A stretch of 16,755 nt of DNA from Candidatus Cellulosilyticum pullistercoris (GCA_018883705.1 JAHLFQ010000258.1:1-16755), one strand, 5' to 3'. Shown: positions 1 to 7,318, counted from the stretch's first letter. The notes: a model not told the origin generated them from the sequence alone. Numbers and translations are program-made.

Positions 1-7
1 GTGCGCT

Positions 8-685
8 ATGCAGGATTTGGGCATTAATGTGCTGTTTCAAGGCAGAAATCTAATTAGGCTATTAGGTGGTCTTACAGTAGCTATGAAAATTGCTTTTATT
101 GCGATAGTCATATCAGGTGTATTAGGCATTGGGTTAGGGATTTTAATGACCTCTAAGTATAGAAGTATTAAGATCATTTGTAGAATTTATCTAGAAACTA
201 TTCGGATTATACCTATATTAGTTTGGCTTTTTATTTTTTATTTTGGTGTAACAAAGTTATTAAACTTTCATATAGAGGCAGAAATCATATCTATTATTGT
301 ATTTTCCTTATGGGGCATTGCAGAAATGGGAGATATTGTAAGAGGTGCGATTACTTCTATGCCTAAGCACCAAAGTGAGAGTGGAAGGGCTATCGGACTG
401 ACGGAGCTTCAGATTTACCGCTATATCATTATTCCACAAACCATAAGAAGAATGTTACCAGCAGCAATTAATTTAGCAACAAGAATGGTTAAGACTACTT
501 CCCTTATTGTGTTAATTGGTGTTGTTGAAGTACTTAAAGTAGGGCAACAGATTATTGAGGCCTCTATCTTAAAGGCACCAACTGCACCTCTATGGGTTTA
601 TGGTTTTATCTTTTTCTTATACTTTATTATTTGTTACCCCATTTCTATTTTCTCAAAGAAATTAGAAATGAAGTGGCAATCATAA
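8..685 (+). CDS. Polar amino-acid ABC transporter permease (HisM/GlnP type)
   Basis: Integral membrane subunit of an ABC importer for polar amino acids; it forms the translocation path and docks on the ATPase encoded next. The 225 residues are mostly hydrophobic, with about five membrane helices. The cytoplasmic EAA loop is visible around residues 122-141 (ESGRAIGLTELQIYRYIIIP), with the conserved G and the spaced I-x-x-P that contact the ATPase. Length is normal for the HisM/GlnP family. The N-terminus (MQDLGINVLF) looks like a natural family start, but only seven bases precede the ATG, so the ribosome site lies outside the window. The GTG at 1-3 could be the end of a GGAGGTG site. The TAA stop overlaps the Shine-Dalgarno sequence of the ATPase gene, so the two are tightly coupled. 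A second permease gene may lie just upstream, as is common in such operons. Confidence 0.93.
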   Translation: MQDLGINVLFQGRNLIRLLGGLTVAMKIAFIAIVISGVLGIGLGILMTSKYRSIKIICRIYLETIRIIPILVWLFIFYFGVTKLLNFHIEAEIISIIVFSLWGIAEMGDIVRGAITSMPKHQSESGRAIGLTELQIYRYIIIPQTIRRMLPAAINLATRMVKTTSLIVLIGVVEVLKVGQQIIEASILKAPTAPLWVYGFIFFLYFIICYPISIFSKKLEMKWQS

Positions 686-697
686 GGAGGTGAACAT

Positions 698-1447
698 ATG
701 GCAGAGACATTATTGGAGATAGAGCATTTATATAAAGCGTATGAAAGTGATAAACCAGTACTAAAAGATATCTCCTTTACCATACAAAAAGGAGAGGTTA
801 TTGTTATTCTAGGCCCATCTGGGTGTGGAAAGAGTACATTACTACGTTGTATGAATGGATTAGAAGATTTTCAAGGAGGGACCATTAAGCTTGATGGAGA
901 AAATATTGCCAAAAACAAAAAAGATTGGCCTCTCATAAGACAAAAAATAGGGATGGTCTTCCAAAGCTATGATTTATTTCCTCACATGACTATTATGGAA
1001 AATATCCTATTAGGCCCTGTTAAAGTACAAAAGAGATCTAGGGAAGAAGTAACAAGTCAAGCTGAAAAATTACTTAAACGTATAGGGCTTATAGATAAGA
1101 AAAATGTATATCCTCGCCAACTTTCAGGAGGACAGAAGCAAAGAGTTGCTATTATTAGAGCACTTTGTATGAATCCGGAAATTCTGCTATTTGATGAAGT
1201 GACAGCAGCCCTTGATCCTGAAATGGTAAGAGAGGTATTAGATGTTATTTTAGAGCTTGCAAAAAGTGGTACTACAATGGCTATTGTAACCCATGAGATG
1301 AAATTTGCTAGAGCAGTGGCTGACCGTATTTTATTTATTGACCAAGGAAGTATTATTGAGGAAAATACGCCACAGGCGTTTTTTGAAAATCCAAAGACGG
1401 CAAGAGCCAAACAATTTTTAAATATATTTAATTTTGAGGAGGTATAG
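698..1447 (+). CDS. Polar amino-acid ABC transporter ATP-binding protein (GlnQ type)
   Basis: Cytoplasmic ATPase that drives the importer. All motifs are present: Walker A GPSGCGKST at residues 39-47, Q-loop Q89 in VFQSYDLFP, signature LSGGQ at 142-146, Walker B ILLFDE at 162-167, D-loop ALD at 171-173 and switch histidine H199 in VTHEM. The usual DEPTSALDP reads DEVTAALDP, a tolerated variant in this group. At 249 residues it has the normal GlnQ/HisP length with no extra regulatory domain. The ribosome site AAGGAGG (684-690) overlaps the permease stop codon, with seven bases before the ATG. The last codons contain GAGGAGG (1436-1442), the ribosome site of the receptor gene, so the three genes form one operon. 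Substrate cannot be read from this subunit. Confidence 0.96.
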   Translation: MAETLLEIEHLYKAYESDKPVLKDISFTIQKGEVIVILGPSGCGKSTLLRCMNGLEDFQGGTIKLDGENIAKNKKDWPLIRQKIGMVFQSYDLFPHMTIMENILLGPVKVQKRSREEVTSQAEKLLKRIGLIDKKNVYPRQLSGGQKQRVAIIRALCMNPEILLFDEVTAALDPEMVREVLDVILELAKSGTTMAIVTHEMKFARAVADRILFIDQGSIIEENTPQAFFENPKTARAKQFLNIFNFEEV

Positions 1448-1449
1448 AA

Positions 1450-2313
1450 ATGAAGAAGCGTTTAAAGGTAATAGCAGTACTAGTCAGTTTAATCATGATA
1501 TTAGGAAGTTTAACAGCATGTTCAGCCCCAAAAGAAACAAGTAGTACAGGAAATGCATCCTCTATTGAGGCCATTAAAGCAAGAGGGAAAATAAGAATTG
1601 GTGTCTTTAGTGACAAACCACCTTTCGGTTATGTAGATGAAAATGGAGACAATCAAGGCTATGATGTTTATTTTGCAAGACGTATTGCCAAAGATTTATT
1701 AGGTGATGAAGATGCTGTAGAGTTTGTACTTGTAGAAGCAGCGAGTCGTGTAGAGTACCTTCAATCTGGTAAAGTAGATATTCTTTTAGCGAACTTTACG
1801 GTAACAGATGAAAGAGCAGAGGTTGTAGATTTTGCATTGCCCTATATGAAGGTAGCGCTTGGCGTTGTTTCTCCAGAGGGCGCACTTATTACAGACGTTT
1901 CACAGCTAGAAGGTAAAAAACTTATTGTTAATAAAGGAACGACAGCTGAAACTTTCTTTACAGAAAATTATCCTAACATCGAACTTGTCAAATATGATGA
2001 GAATACAGAGACCTTTAACGCTCTAAAAGATGGCCGTGGAGATGCACTTGCACATGATAATACCTTGGTATTTGCCTGGGTAATACAGAACCCTGGATTT
2101 AAAACAGGTATTGAATCATTAGGAAATATAGACACTATAGCACCAGCTGTTCAAAAAGGTAATACAGAACTTTTAAATTGGATTAATGATGAAATAAAAG
2201 CTCTCTCAGCGGAAAATTTCTTCCATGCAGATTATGAAGCAACACTTTTACCTATCTATGGTGATACTGTTGACCCAGAAAGCGTTGTAGTAGAAGGTGG
2301 CCAAATAGAGTAG
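1450..2313 (+). CDS. Amino-acid ABC transporter substrate-binding lipoprotein, possibly cysteine-specific (CjaA-like)
   Basis: Extracellular receptor of the importer (SBP_bac_3 family). It starts with a lipoprotein signal: positive MKKRLK, a hydrophobic stretch, then lipobox L-T-A-C with C24 as the lipidated residue. A low-complexity S/T linker follows, then the periplasmic-binding fold starting at KIRIGVFSDKPPFGY. Several segments resemble, from memory, the Campylobacter cysteine-binding protein CjaA: LLANFTVTDERAEVVDF, PYMKVALGVVSP, a GDALAHDNT-type segment and the C-terminal VVVEGGQI. I therefore favour cysteine, with acidic or amide amino acids (PEB1/GlnH types) as alternatives. GAGGAGG ends seven bases before the ATG and lies inside the ATPase gene; the stop and start codons are only two bases apart. 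Family membership is certain; substrate is inference. Confidence 0.93.
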   Translation: MKKRLKVIAVLVSLIMILGSLTACSAPKETSSTGNASSIEAIKARGKIRIGVFSDKPPFGYVDENGDNQGYDVYFARRIAKDLLGDEDAVEFVLVEAASRVEYLQSGKVDILLANFTVTDERAEVVDFALPYMKVALGVVSPEGALITDVSQLEGKKLIVNKGTTAETFFTENYPNIELVKYDENTETFNALKDGRGDALAHDNTLVFAWVIQNPGFKTGIESLGNIDTIAPAVQKGNTELLNWINDEIKALSAENFFHADYEATLLPIYGDTVDPESVVVEGGQIE

Positions 2314-2353
2314 GTTTTATTTTAAGTATATGCTTAATCATTTAAAATAAAAT
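2314..2353. repeat. AT-rich inverted repeat directly after the receptor gene
   Basis: TTTTATTTTAA (2315-2325) and TTAAAATAAAA (2342-2352) are perfect complements. Flanking G-U and T-A pairs extend the stem to about 14 pairs with a 12-base loop. No T-run follows, so it is not a normal terminator. It may protect the 3' end of the transporter mRNA. Confidence 0.5.
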
Positions 2354-2361
2354 AGGGGATA

Positions 2362-2404
2362 AATCTAAAGAGAGAGTACGTATACAGTGCTCTCTCTTTA
2401 GATT
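2362..2404 (+). terminator. Probable terminator after the ABC transporter operon
   Basis: A perfect 15-base-pair stem: AATCTAAAGAGAGAG (2362-2376) pairs with CTCTCTCTTTAGATT (2390-2404) around a 13-base loop. The tail is only moderately T-rich (ATATTTAT), so termination may be partial and allow some read-through into the peptidase gene that starts 28 bases downstream. Confidence 0.55.
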
Positions 2405-2432
2405 ATATTTATAGAAAAAATGGGGGAATAAT

Positions 2433-4100
2433 GTGATAGAAGAACAAAGAATTAAAGTCATTTTTGAACAGCTTGTAAAGATACCCAGTGATACAGGAAC
2501 AAAAAAAGAAAGAGATGTGGAAGAACTTTTACTAAAGATGATTAGTGAGATGGCATACTTTAGTAAGGAGGGTATCTATGCACAAGATAAAGGCTTTTAT
2601 CCTATAGAAGGTGACATTTTAGAAAGAGGTATTGTATGGGCAATGGTAAAAGGAGAAAGCAGTCAAACAGTAGTCTTTATGCATCATCATGATGTAGTAG
2701 ATGTAAGTGATTATAGAGAATTAGCACCCTTTGCTTATGAAATGAAGACGATTAAAGAGAAGCTTAAGTTAAGGGGAGATTTACCTAAGGAAGTAGAAGA
2801 AGATTTATTAAGTGGTGAGTGGCTTTTTGGGCGCGGCACTGCAGATATGAAAGCAGGTGCGGCTATTCAGCTTGCTGTATTAGAAGACTATAGTCAGCAG
2901 GAGATAAGGCCTTATAACTTACTTCTTCTTTCTGTACCAGATGAGGAGAATATGTCTATTGGAATGAGGAAGGGTGTCAATTTATTAAAAACCTTAAAAG
3001 ATAAGTATCATCTGAGTTACGAACTTTTAATTAATTCAGAACCTCATGAGAGAGAAGAAAAAACATGTGGGACACTCTATACTGGATCAGTGGGTAAACT
3101 TATGCCAGTTATTTATACAAGAGGCGTATCCACCCATATTGGTAAGAGTTATGATGGCTTTAATCCGCTTTTAGTAGCAGAAAAAATAGCTAGTAAGCTA
3201 GAACTAAACACAGACTTTTGTGATGTGGCTAATGGAGAAATAACACCACCACCAAGCATGATTTATCTAAGAGACAGGAAAACAGAATATAATGTATCCA
3301 CGCCCCAGAGTATTGGTATGTATTTTAGTTTACTACTTCTTACAAGTAATGTTGAAGAAATATTATTGAAGCTAAAAAGACTGAGTGAAAAAGCTTTTGA
3401 AGAAGCTATCCATCAGGTAGAGAGAAACTATCAGAACTATTGTGAGCTACTTTATAAAGATAGAATAGTACGAGGATGTGAGGATGTAATGGAGCAAGTA
3501 TCTTCAGTGTGTAGTAGAGAAAGCATTAGAGCTAATGTGAAAAGCTTTGGAGAAATCTATGCACTAGCTTATAAGGTGCAAGGAGAAGTATTTGTAAGAG
3601 AGTATAAAGCTTATTTAAAGGGCATTAAAATACAAATAGAAAAAGGAAAGCTAAGCCTTCCAGAAAGTACATTTCTTCTAATTGAGAAGGTTTTATCTTA
3701 TATACCATCTAAAGAACCTATGGTTGTCATTGCTTTTGCCCCACCTTTCTACCCTAGTGTACACTATGAAAATAGGGAGCTTGTTAATAGGCTCAGTCAC
3801 TTTGCTAAAGTACATTGGCATGAGACCTACATAGAGAAAAAATATTTCATGGGTATTTCTGATATGAGTTATGTGGGGAAGGTGTCAGATGACAAAGCAG
3901 CGGAACATCTTAAAGAGCATATGCCGCAGTGGCAAGAAATTTATGAGATTCCCTTTAAGGCCATTAATGAAATCGCTATGCCTATGATTAATATAGGTCC
4001 TTGGGGAAAAGACTTACATCAATATAGTGAAAGAGTTTATAAAAAAGATGTATTTGAGCAAATACCAAGATTACTTACTTATTTGCTCAAATATAGATGA
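2433..4100 (+). CDS. M20-family metallopeptidase, RocB-like
   Basis: Predicted cytosolic zinc-dependent peptidase or amidohydrolase of the M20 clan, closest to RocB of the Bacillus arginine-utilisation cluster; 555 residues fits RocB (about 560), not the shorter ArgE/DapE types. The metal site is visible: H85-x-D87 in HHHDVVD, D138 in GRGTADMKAG, and the general base and ligand pair E171-E172 in PDEEN. A further histidine region is STHIGKSYDGFNP (about 233-245). No signal peptide is seen. The start is GTG, since the ATG two bases earlier reads ATG-TGA; a G-rich site (GGGGG, 2422-2426) lies six bases upstream. No arginase or ornithine genes accompany it, so the substrate is unknown; a peptide or N-acyl amino acid is possible, which would fit the importer upstream. 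The gene ends 13 bases from the convergent DUF421 gene. Confidence 0.88.
   Translation: MIEEQRIKVIFEQLVKIPSDTGTKKERDVEELLLKMISEMAYFSKEGIYAQDKGFYPIEGDILERGIVWAMVKGESSQTVVFMHHHDVVDVSDYRELAPFAYEMKTIKEKLKLRGDLPKEVEEDLLSGEWLFGRGTADMKAGAAIQLAVLEDYSQQEIRPYNLLLLSVPDEENMSIGMRKGVNLLKTLKDKYHLSYELLINSEPHEREEKTCGTLYTGSVGKLMPVIYTRGVSTHIGKSYDGFNPLLVAEKIASKLELNTDFCDVANGEITPPPSMIYLRDRKTEYNVSTPQSIGMYFSLLLLTSNVEEILLKLKRLSEKAFEEAIHQVERNYQNYCELLYKDRIVRGCEDVMEQVSSVCSRESIRANVKSFGEIYALAYKVQGEVFVREYKAYLKGIKIQIEKGKLSLPESTFLLIEKVLSYIPSKEPMVVIAFAPPFYPSVHYENRELVNRLSHFAKVHWHETYIEKKYFMGISDMSYVGKVSDDKAAEHLKEHMPQWQEIYEIPFKAINEIAMPMINIGPWGKDLHQYSERVYKKDVFEQIPRLLTYLLKYR
4042..4095 (-). terminator. Probable terminator of the DUF421 gene, inside the 3' end of the peptidase gene
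   Basis: TATTTGAGCAAATA (4051-4064) and TATTTGCTCAAATA (4080-4093) are exact reverse complements with a 15-base loop. Read on the minus strand, the stem is followed by CATCTTTTTTATA, giving the six-T run expected of an intrinsic terminator 20-70 bases after the DUF421 stop. On the plus strand no T-run follows, so it should act mainly on the minus-strand gene. Confidence 0.55.
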
Positions 4101-4113
4101 ATAAGTAGCTAGG

Positions 4114-4824
4114 CTATTCTAGTACATCAATGTTCATTTCCTCATTAATTTTTTTATAAATGCACAGTTTATGATTAAAGTCACAGGTTGCTAGAAAAAC
4201 TTCAGAGGCATCATAAATATCATGAAGATGAAGTTGTTTGGAGAGCCACTTTTCATCAAGGCCGAGATGTTTTAAGTTGAGTGGCATCATTTGTCCGTCA
4301 ATAATAACATTAGCAACTAGTTGCTCCTGTTCAGGATGGATATTTAAATCTTTTCCTGTCACAGGGCGATTATCAGAGACAGGAAGAAAACTAATTTTAC
4401 CATTTGCTTCTAGGATAGCTGTTTGAATATTAGAAAGGTCAAAGTAGCCATTCACACGGCATTGTGCAAGAAACTCACCTAAATCCATTTTAGCCTTTGA
4501 AAGGTTTTTATAATAGATCTGCCCTTTATCATATAAAATACTTGGTTTACCTGTTATTAAGCGGCGAAGCTTAAGCGATTTATTAGTTAGAAGGGATAAG
4601 CTAAGATTCAGTATGGCAAAAACAATCATGGCAGTAAAAGGTTTTAAAATATCTGTGAATTCACCAGTGGCCATTTCGGCAGCGATTGAGCCGATAGTAA
4701 TGCTATTAATATAGTCAAATACACTGAGCTGAGACATTTCACGATTACCCATTAATTTGCTTAACACAAATAAGGTGATAGCTGAACCTAATGCAGTAAT
4801 AATCGCTTGAATAACTTCCAACAT
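4114..4824 (-). CDS. YetF-family (DUF421) membrane protein
   Basis: Member of the DUF421/YetF family, found widely in Firmicutes and of poorly defined function. The N-terminal third holds three predicted membrane helices (about residues 4-20, 36-52, 58-78 from the ATG), with the family segment KLMGNREMSQLSVFDY between the first two. The rest is a soluble cytoplasmic domain with family motifs GKPSILYDKGQI and the LRVNGYFDLSNIQ-like stretch (here CRVNGYFDLSNIQTAILE). Length 236 is normal. The frame opens at a TTG at 4830, but the AGAGG site (4835-4839) lies 10 bases before the ATG at 4824 and only 4 before the TTG, so I prefer the ATG. The gene stands alone, divergent from msrAB and convergent with the peptidase gene. 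Confidence 0.87.
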   Translation of the reverse strand: MLEVIQAIITALGSAITLFVLSKLMGNREMSQLSVFDYINSITIGSIAAEMATGEFTDILKPFTAMIVFAILNLSLSLLTNKSLKLRRLITGKPSILYDKGQIYYKNLSKAKMDLGEFLAQCRVNGYFDLSNIQTAILEANGKISFLPVSDNRPVTGKDLNIHPEQEQLVANVIIDGQMMPLNLKHLGLDEKWLSKQLHLHDIYDASEVFLATCDFNHKLCIYKKINEEMNIDVLE

Positions 4825-4901
4825 ATACAATATACCTCTACTTTCTAAACACTTTTAAAATAGTATGTCTAGATTTAAAAAATATATCACATAAAATAAT
4901 T

Positions 4902-4930
4902 TTGATTACTGCATTTATTGAAAACATAAT
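4902..4930 (+). promoter_or_regulatory. Possible promoter for msrAB
   Basis: TTGATT (4902-4907) and CATAAT (4925-4930) are spaced 17 bases apart and match the sigma-A consensus at 4 of 6 and 5 of 6 positions. This would give a leader of about 105 bases. A TATACT at 5021-5026 is nearer the gene but has no -35 partner. The remaining divergent region (4831-5043) shows nothing else I can name. Confidence 0.3.
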
Positions 4931-5043
4931 GTAGACTATAAAATAAGATGGGTATAAGATAGTTAATCTAACACAGTGCTATCATAGGCATTGTTTCTCA
5001 TGAATTTTATAGAGCACGGGTATACTAAGATAGAGGTGATGAT

Positions 5044-6000
5044 ATGAGTCAATATTTAAAAGCAACCTTTGCAGGTGGCTGTTTCTGGTGTATGGTAAAA
5101 CCTTTTAAAGAATGGCCGGGGGTTATAGATGTAGTGGTAGGTTATACAGGTGGGCATAAAGAAAATCCTACCTATAAAGAAGTTTGCTCGCATCAAACAG
5201 GACATGTAGAGGCAGTACAAATAACCTATGACGAGGAGCTAATCAGCTATGAAGAACTCCTGGAAATCTTTTTCAGGAGTATAGATCCTACAGATCCTGA
5301 TGGGCAATTTGGTGACAGAGGCGAATCTTATCACACGGCTATTTTTTATCATAATGAATGGCAAAAGGAATGTGCAGAGACATATATTAAGCAATTAGAA
5401 GCTAGTGGAAAGTTTTCAAAGCCTATCGTTGTTCCTATAAAAGCAGCAAAGCCTTTTTATCTAGCAGAGGAAGAGCATCAAGATTATTATAAAAAGAATG
5501 CCTTCAGATATAATCTTTATTACAAAGGCTCCGGTAGAAAGAAGTTTTTAGAAGAAAATAACTACAAATCTTTAATAAGTCAGGAAGTACTTAAAGAAAA
5601 GCTTTCCCCTATGGCTTATAAAGTGACGCAGTTACAAGGGACAGAGCCACCGTTTCAAAATGAGTATTATGACCATTTTGAAGAAGGAATTTATGTAGAT
5701 GTAGTAAGTGGCAAGCCTTTATTTAGTTCTAAAGACAAATTTGATTCAGGTTGTGGATGGCCAGCTTTCGCAAAGCCTATTGCAGCAGGAGCTGTATATG
5801 ATAAGGAAGATAAAAGTCATGGAATGTATCGTATTGAAATAAGGAGTACAACGTCAGACTCCCACCTAGGACATGTTTTTGAAGATGGTCCAGAAGCATT
5901 AGGCGGGTTACGTTACTGTATTAATTCTGCTGCCTTAAGGTTTATTCCTAAGTCAAAGATGGATGAAGAAGGCTATGGCGCCTATAAAAACTTAATTTAA
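5044..6000 (+). CDS. msrAB: Bifunctional peptide methionine sulfoxide reductase MsrA-MsrB
   Basis: Cytosolic repair enzyme that reduces both methionine sulfoxide epimers in proteins. The MsrA domain (about 1-160, S-epimer) has the active site GGCFWC with catalytic C13, plus GYTGGHKENPTY and DGQFGDRGESYHTAIFY. The MsrB domain (about 185-305, R-epimer) has SGCGWPAF with probable resolving C237, HLGHVFEDGP at 274-283 and catalytic C292 in RYCINS. The two CxxC pairs that bind structural zinc in many MsrB proteins are absent (positions read VVSGK and STTSDS), so this is the zinc-free type. At 318 residues the length is normal for an A-B fusion. The ribosome site GAGGTGAT (5033-5040) sits just before the ATG. 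It must be recycled by a thiol reductant; the reductase and redoxin genes immediately downstream are natural candidates. Confidence 0.97.
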   Translation: MSQYLKATFAGGCFWCMVKPFKEWPGVIDVVVGYTGGHKENPTYKEVCSHQTGHVEAVQITYDEELISYEELLEIFFRSIDPTDPDGQFGDRGESYHTAIFYHNEWQKECAETYIKQLEASGKFSKPIVVPIKAAKPFYLAEEEHQDYYKKNAFRYNLYYKGSGRKKFLEENNYKSLISQEVLKEKLSPMAYKVTQLQGTEPPFQNEYYDHFEEGIYVDVVSGKPLFSSKDKFDSGCGWPAFAKPIAAGAVYDKEDKSHGMYRIEIRSTTSDSHLGHVFEDGPEALGGLRYCINSAALRFIPKSKMDEEGYGAYKNLI

Positions 6001-6036
6001 CTTAAAAAAGTGACTTATTGCATTTTTTAATAGTAT

Positions 6037-6088
6037 TTGATATCTTAGGAGTATAACTATTATATAGTTATAAAAACAATATAACTAT
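6037..6088. promoter_or_regulatory. Candidate operator: three copies of a 9-mer in the reductase promoter region
   Basis: TATAACTAT occurs at 6052-6060, inverted (ATAGTTATA) at 6064-6072 with a 3-base centre, and again direct at 6080-6088. It overlaps the best promoter-like elements upstream of the reductase gene, TTGATA at 6037-6042 and TATTAT at 6058-6063, although their spacing is short (15 bases). The layout is that of an operator, but the bases are almost all A/T, so chance is possible. Confidence 0.4.
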
Positions 6089-6138
6089 ATATGATAATGA
6101 CATTTTATTAAGTGACACATAGAGGGGAGGAAATTTAA

Positions 6139-7077
6139 ATGACTAAACCAGTAAAAGAGATAGACCTAATTATTATCGGAGCAGGACCTTCAGGACTTAC
6201 TGCTGCTATCTATGCTTCAAGAGCAAATCTTGAAACACTTGTTTTAGAAAAAGATGTTATAGGTGGGCAGGTAAGACTAAGTTATACTATAGAAAACTAT
6301 CCAGGTTTTGAAAGTATTAAGGGAAATGAGCTTGCGGATAAAATGGAGCAGCAAGCAGTGGCATTAGGTGCTATCATTGATGAATTTGATTTTATTGAAA
6401 GTGTTTCCTTGAAAGATGATGAAAAAATCATAGAAACAGGTGATTATATCTATAAACCTAAAGCGGTTATTATTGCTACAGGAGCAACACCTAAAAAACT
6501 TCCTATTCCTAGCGAAAAAAAATATCTAGGAAAAGGTATTCATTACTGTGGTGTATGTGATGGTGCAGGGTATAAAGATGAAGTCATTGCTGTTGTAGGT
6601 GGTGGCAATGCAGCTTTAGAAGAAGCAATGTTTTTGGCTAAACTAGCTAAGAAAGTTATTATCATTAGAAGATATGATTTCTTTAGAGGTGAGGCAAAGG
6701 TATTAGAGGCAGTAGAAAATACCCCAAATATTGAAATTATGTATAACTGGGACCTTGTTGATGTAGCAGGAGAAAACTTTGTAGAGACTGCCATTATTAA
6801 AAATACACAGACACAGGAAATTAAAGAAATACCACTTAAAGCAGTATTTGGATATATAGGTACTGAGCCAAAGACAGATTTATTTAAAGAAGATATAGGC
6901 TTAACAGATTCTGGATACATTATAGGAAATGAAAGTATGGAGACTAATGTAAAAGGAGTCTATGTAGCAGGCGATGTAAGAGAAAAAGAGTTTAGACAGA
7001 TTACAACTGCTGTAGCTGATGGGACAATAGCTGCACTTAAAGCAGAACAATATATTGCAAATAAAAAGGAGAGATGA
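6139..7077 (+). CDS. trxB: Thioredoxin-reductase-like FAD flavoprotein
   Basis: Predicted cytosolic flavoprotein disulfide reductase of low-molecular-weight thioredoxin reductase type; 312 residues is the normal length. FAD sites are GAGPSG (14-19) and GVYVAGDV (273-280). The redox dithiol is C137-G-V-C140 followed by D141. The nucleotide-binding motif is GGGNAALEE (154-162), where GGGDSAxEE is usual. The 2'-phosphate motif HRRxxxR reads RRYDFFR (177-183): the first His is Arg and the third position is Tyr, while the middle and last Arg remain. Electron donor preference may therefore differ from standard NADPH. The ribosome site GGGGAGGAAA lies just before the ATG. The redoxin gene follows after two bases, making it the likely partner. 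The symbol follows family resemblance; a paralogue with another partner is possible. Confidence 0.9.
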   Translation: MTKPVKEIDLIIIGAGPSGLTAAIYASRANLETLVLEKDVIGGQVRLSYTIENYPGFESIKGNELADKMEQQAVALGAIIDEFDFIESVSLKDDEKIIETGDYIYKPKAVIIATGATPKKLPIPSEKKYLGKGIHYCGVCDGAGYKDEVIAVVGGGNAALEEAMFLAKLAKKVIIIRRYDFFRGEAKVLEAVENTPNIEIMYNWDLVDVAGENFVETAIIKNTQTQEIKEIPLKAVFGYIGTEPKTDLFKEDIGLTDSGYIIGNESMETNVKGVYVAGDVREKEFRQITTAVADGTIAALKAEQYIANKKER

Positions 7078-7079
7078 TA

Positions 7080-7316
7080 ATGATAAAAGTATATTCAGTA
7101 GAATGGTGTGGACCATGTAACAAAGTAAAAAAATATTTAGAAAGTAAAAATATACCTTATGAAGCAGTGTTAGTAGCTGATGCAAAGGAAGATAGAGATA
7201 TTGTAGAAGAAGTTTCAGGTCAAAGATCAGTGCCTGTAACAACAATTAATGATCATGTCATTATTGGATTTGATAAAGGACAAATTGATGCAGCTTTAGC
7301 AGAATTAAATCATTAA
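7080..7316 (+). CDS. Glutaredoxin-fold small redoxin with WCGPC active site
   Basis: Small cytosolic thiol-disulfide carrier of 78 residues. The N-terminal strand MIKVYSVEWC leads to the active site W9-C10-G-P-C13, which is the thioredoxin motif, yet length and the layout with cis-proline P52 (RSVPVTT) followed by a glycine-containing strand (HVIIGFD) are those of NrdH/glutaredoxin-like proteins. It could pass electrons from the adjacent reductase to targets such as MsrAB. Two starts are possible: the ATG at 7074 overlaps the reductase stop but is only two bases from the GGAG site (7068-7071). The ATG at 7080 is eight bases away and is chosen here. The gene ends just before a strong terminator, so it closes the operon. 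Confidence 0.88.
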   Translation: MIKVYSVEWCGPCNKVKKYLESKNIPYEAVLVADAKEDRDIVEEVSGQRSVPVTTINDHVIIGFDKGQIDAALAELNH

Positions 7317-7318
7317 GG

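Noticed and set aside
4076..4107. Inverted repeat TACTTATT / AATAAGTA at the end of the peptidase gene as a plus-strand terminator
   Set aside because: Only eight A/T-rich pairs, a 16-base loop and no T-run; it also overlaps the better minus-strand hairpin.
4831..5043. Search for a riboswitch or T-box before msrAB
   Set aside because: I found no terminator-antiterminator pair and no known conserved riboswitch core.
6002..6030. TTAAAAAA / TTTTTTAA hairpin after msrAB as a terminator
   Set aside because: All A/T stem with a 13-base loop and no GC clamp; too weak, so msrAB may read through to the reductase gene.
6543..7245. Two minus-strand open frames opposite the reductase and redoxin genes
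   Set aside because: Both are antisense to well-supported genes and have no ribosome site or family resemblance.
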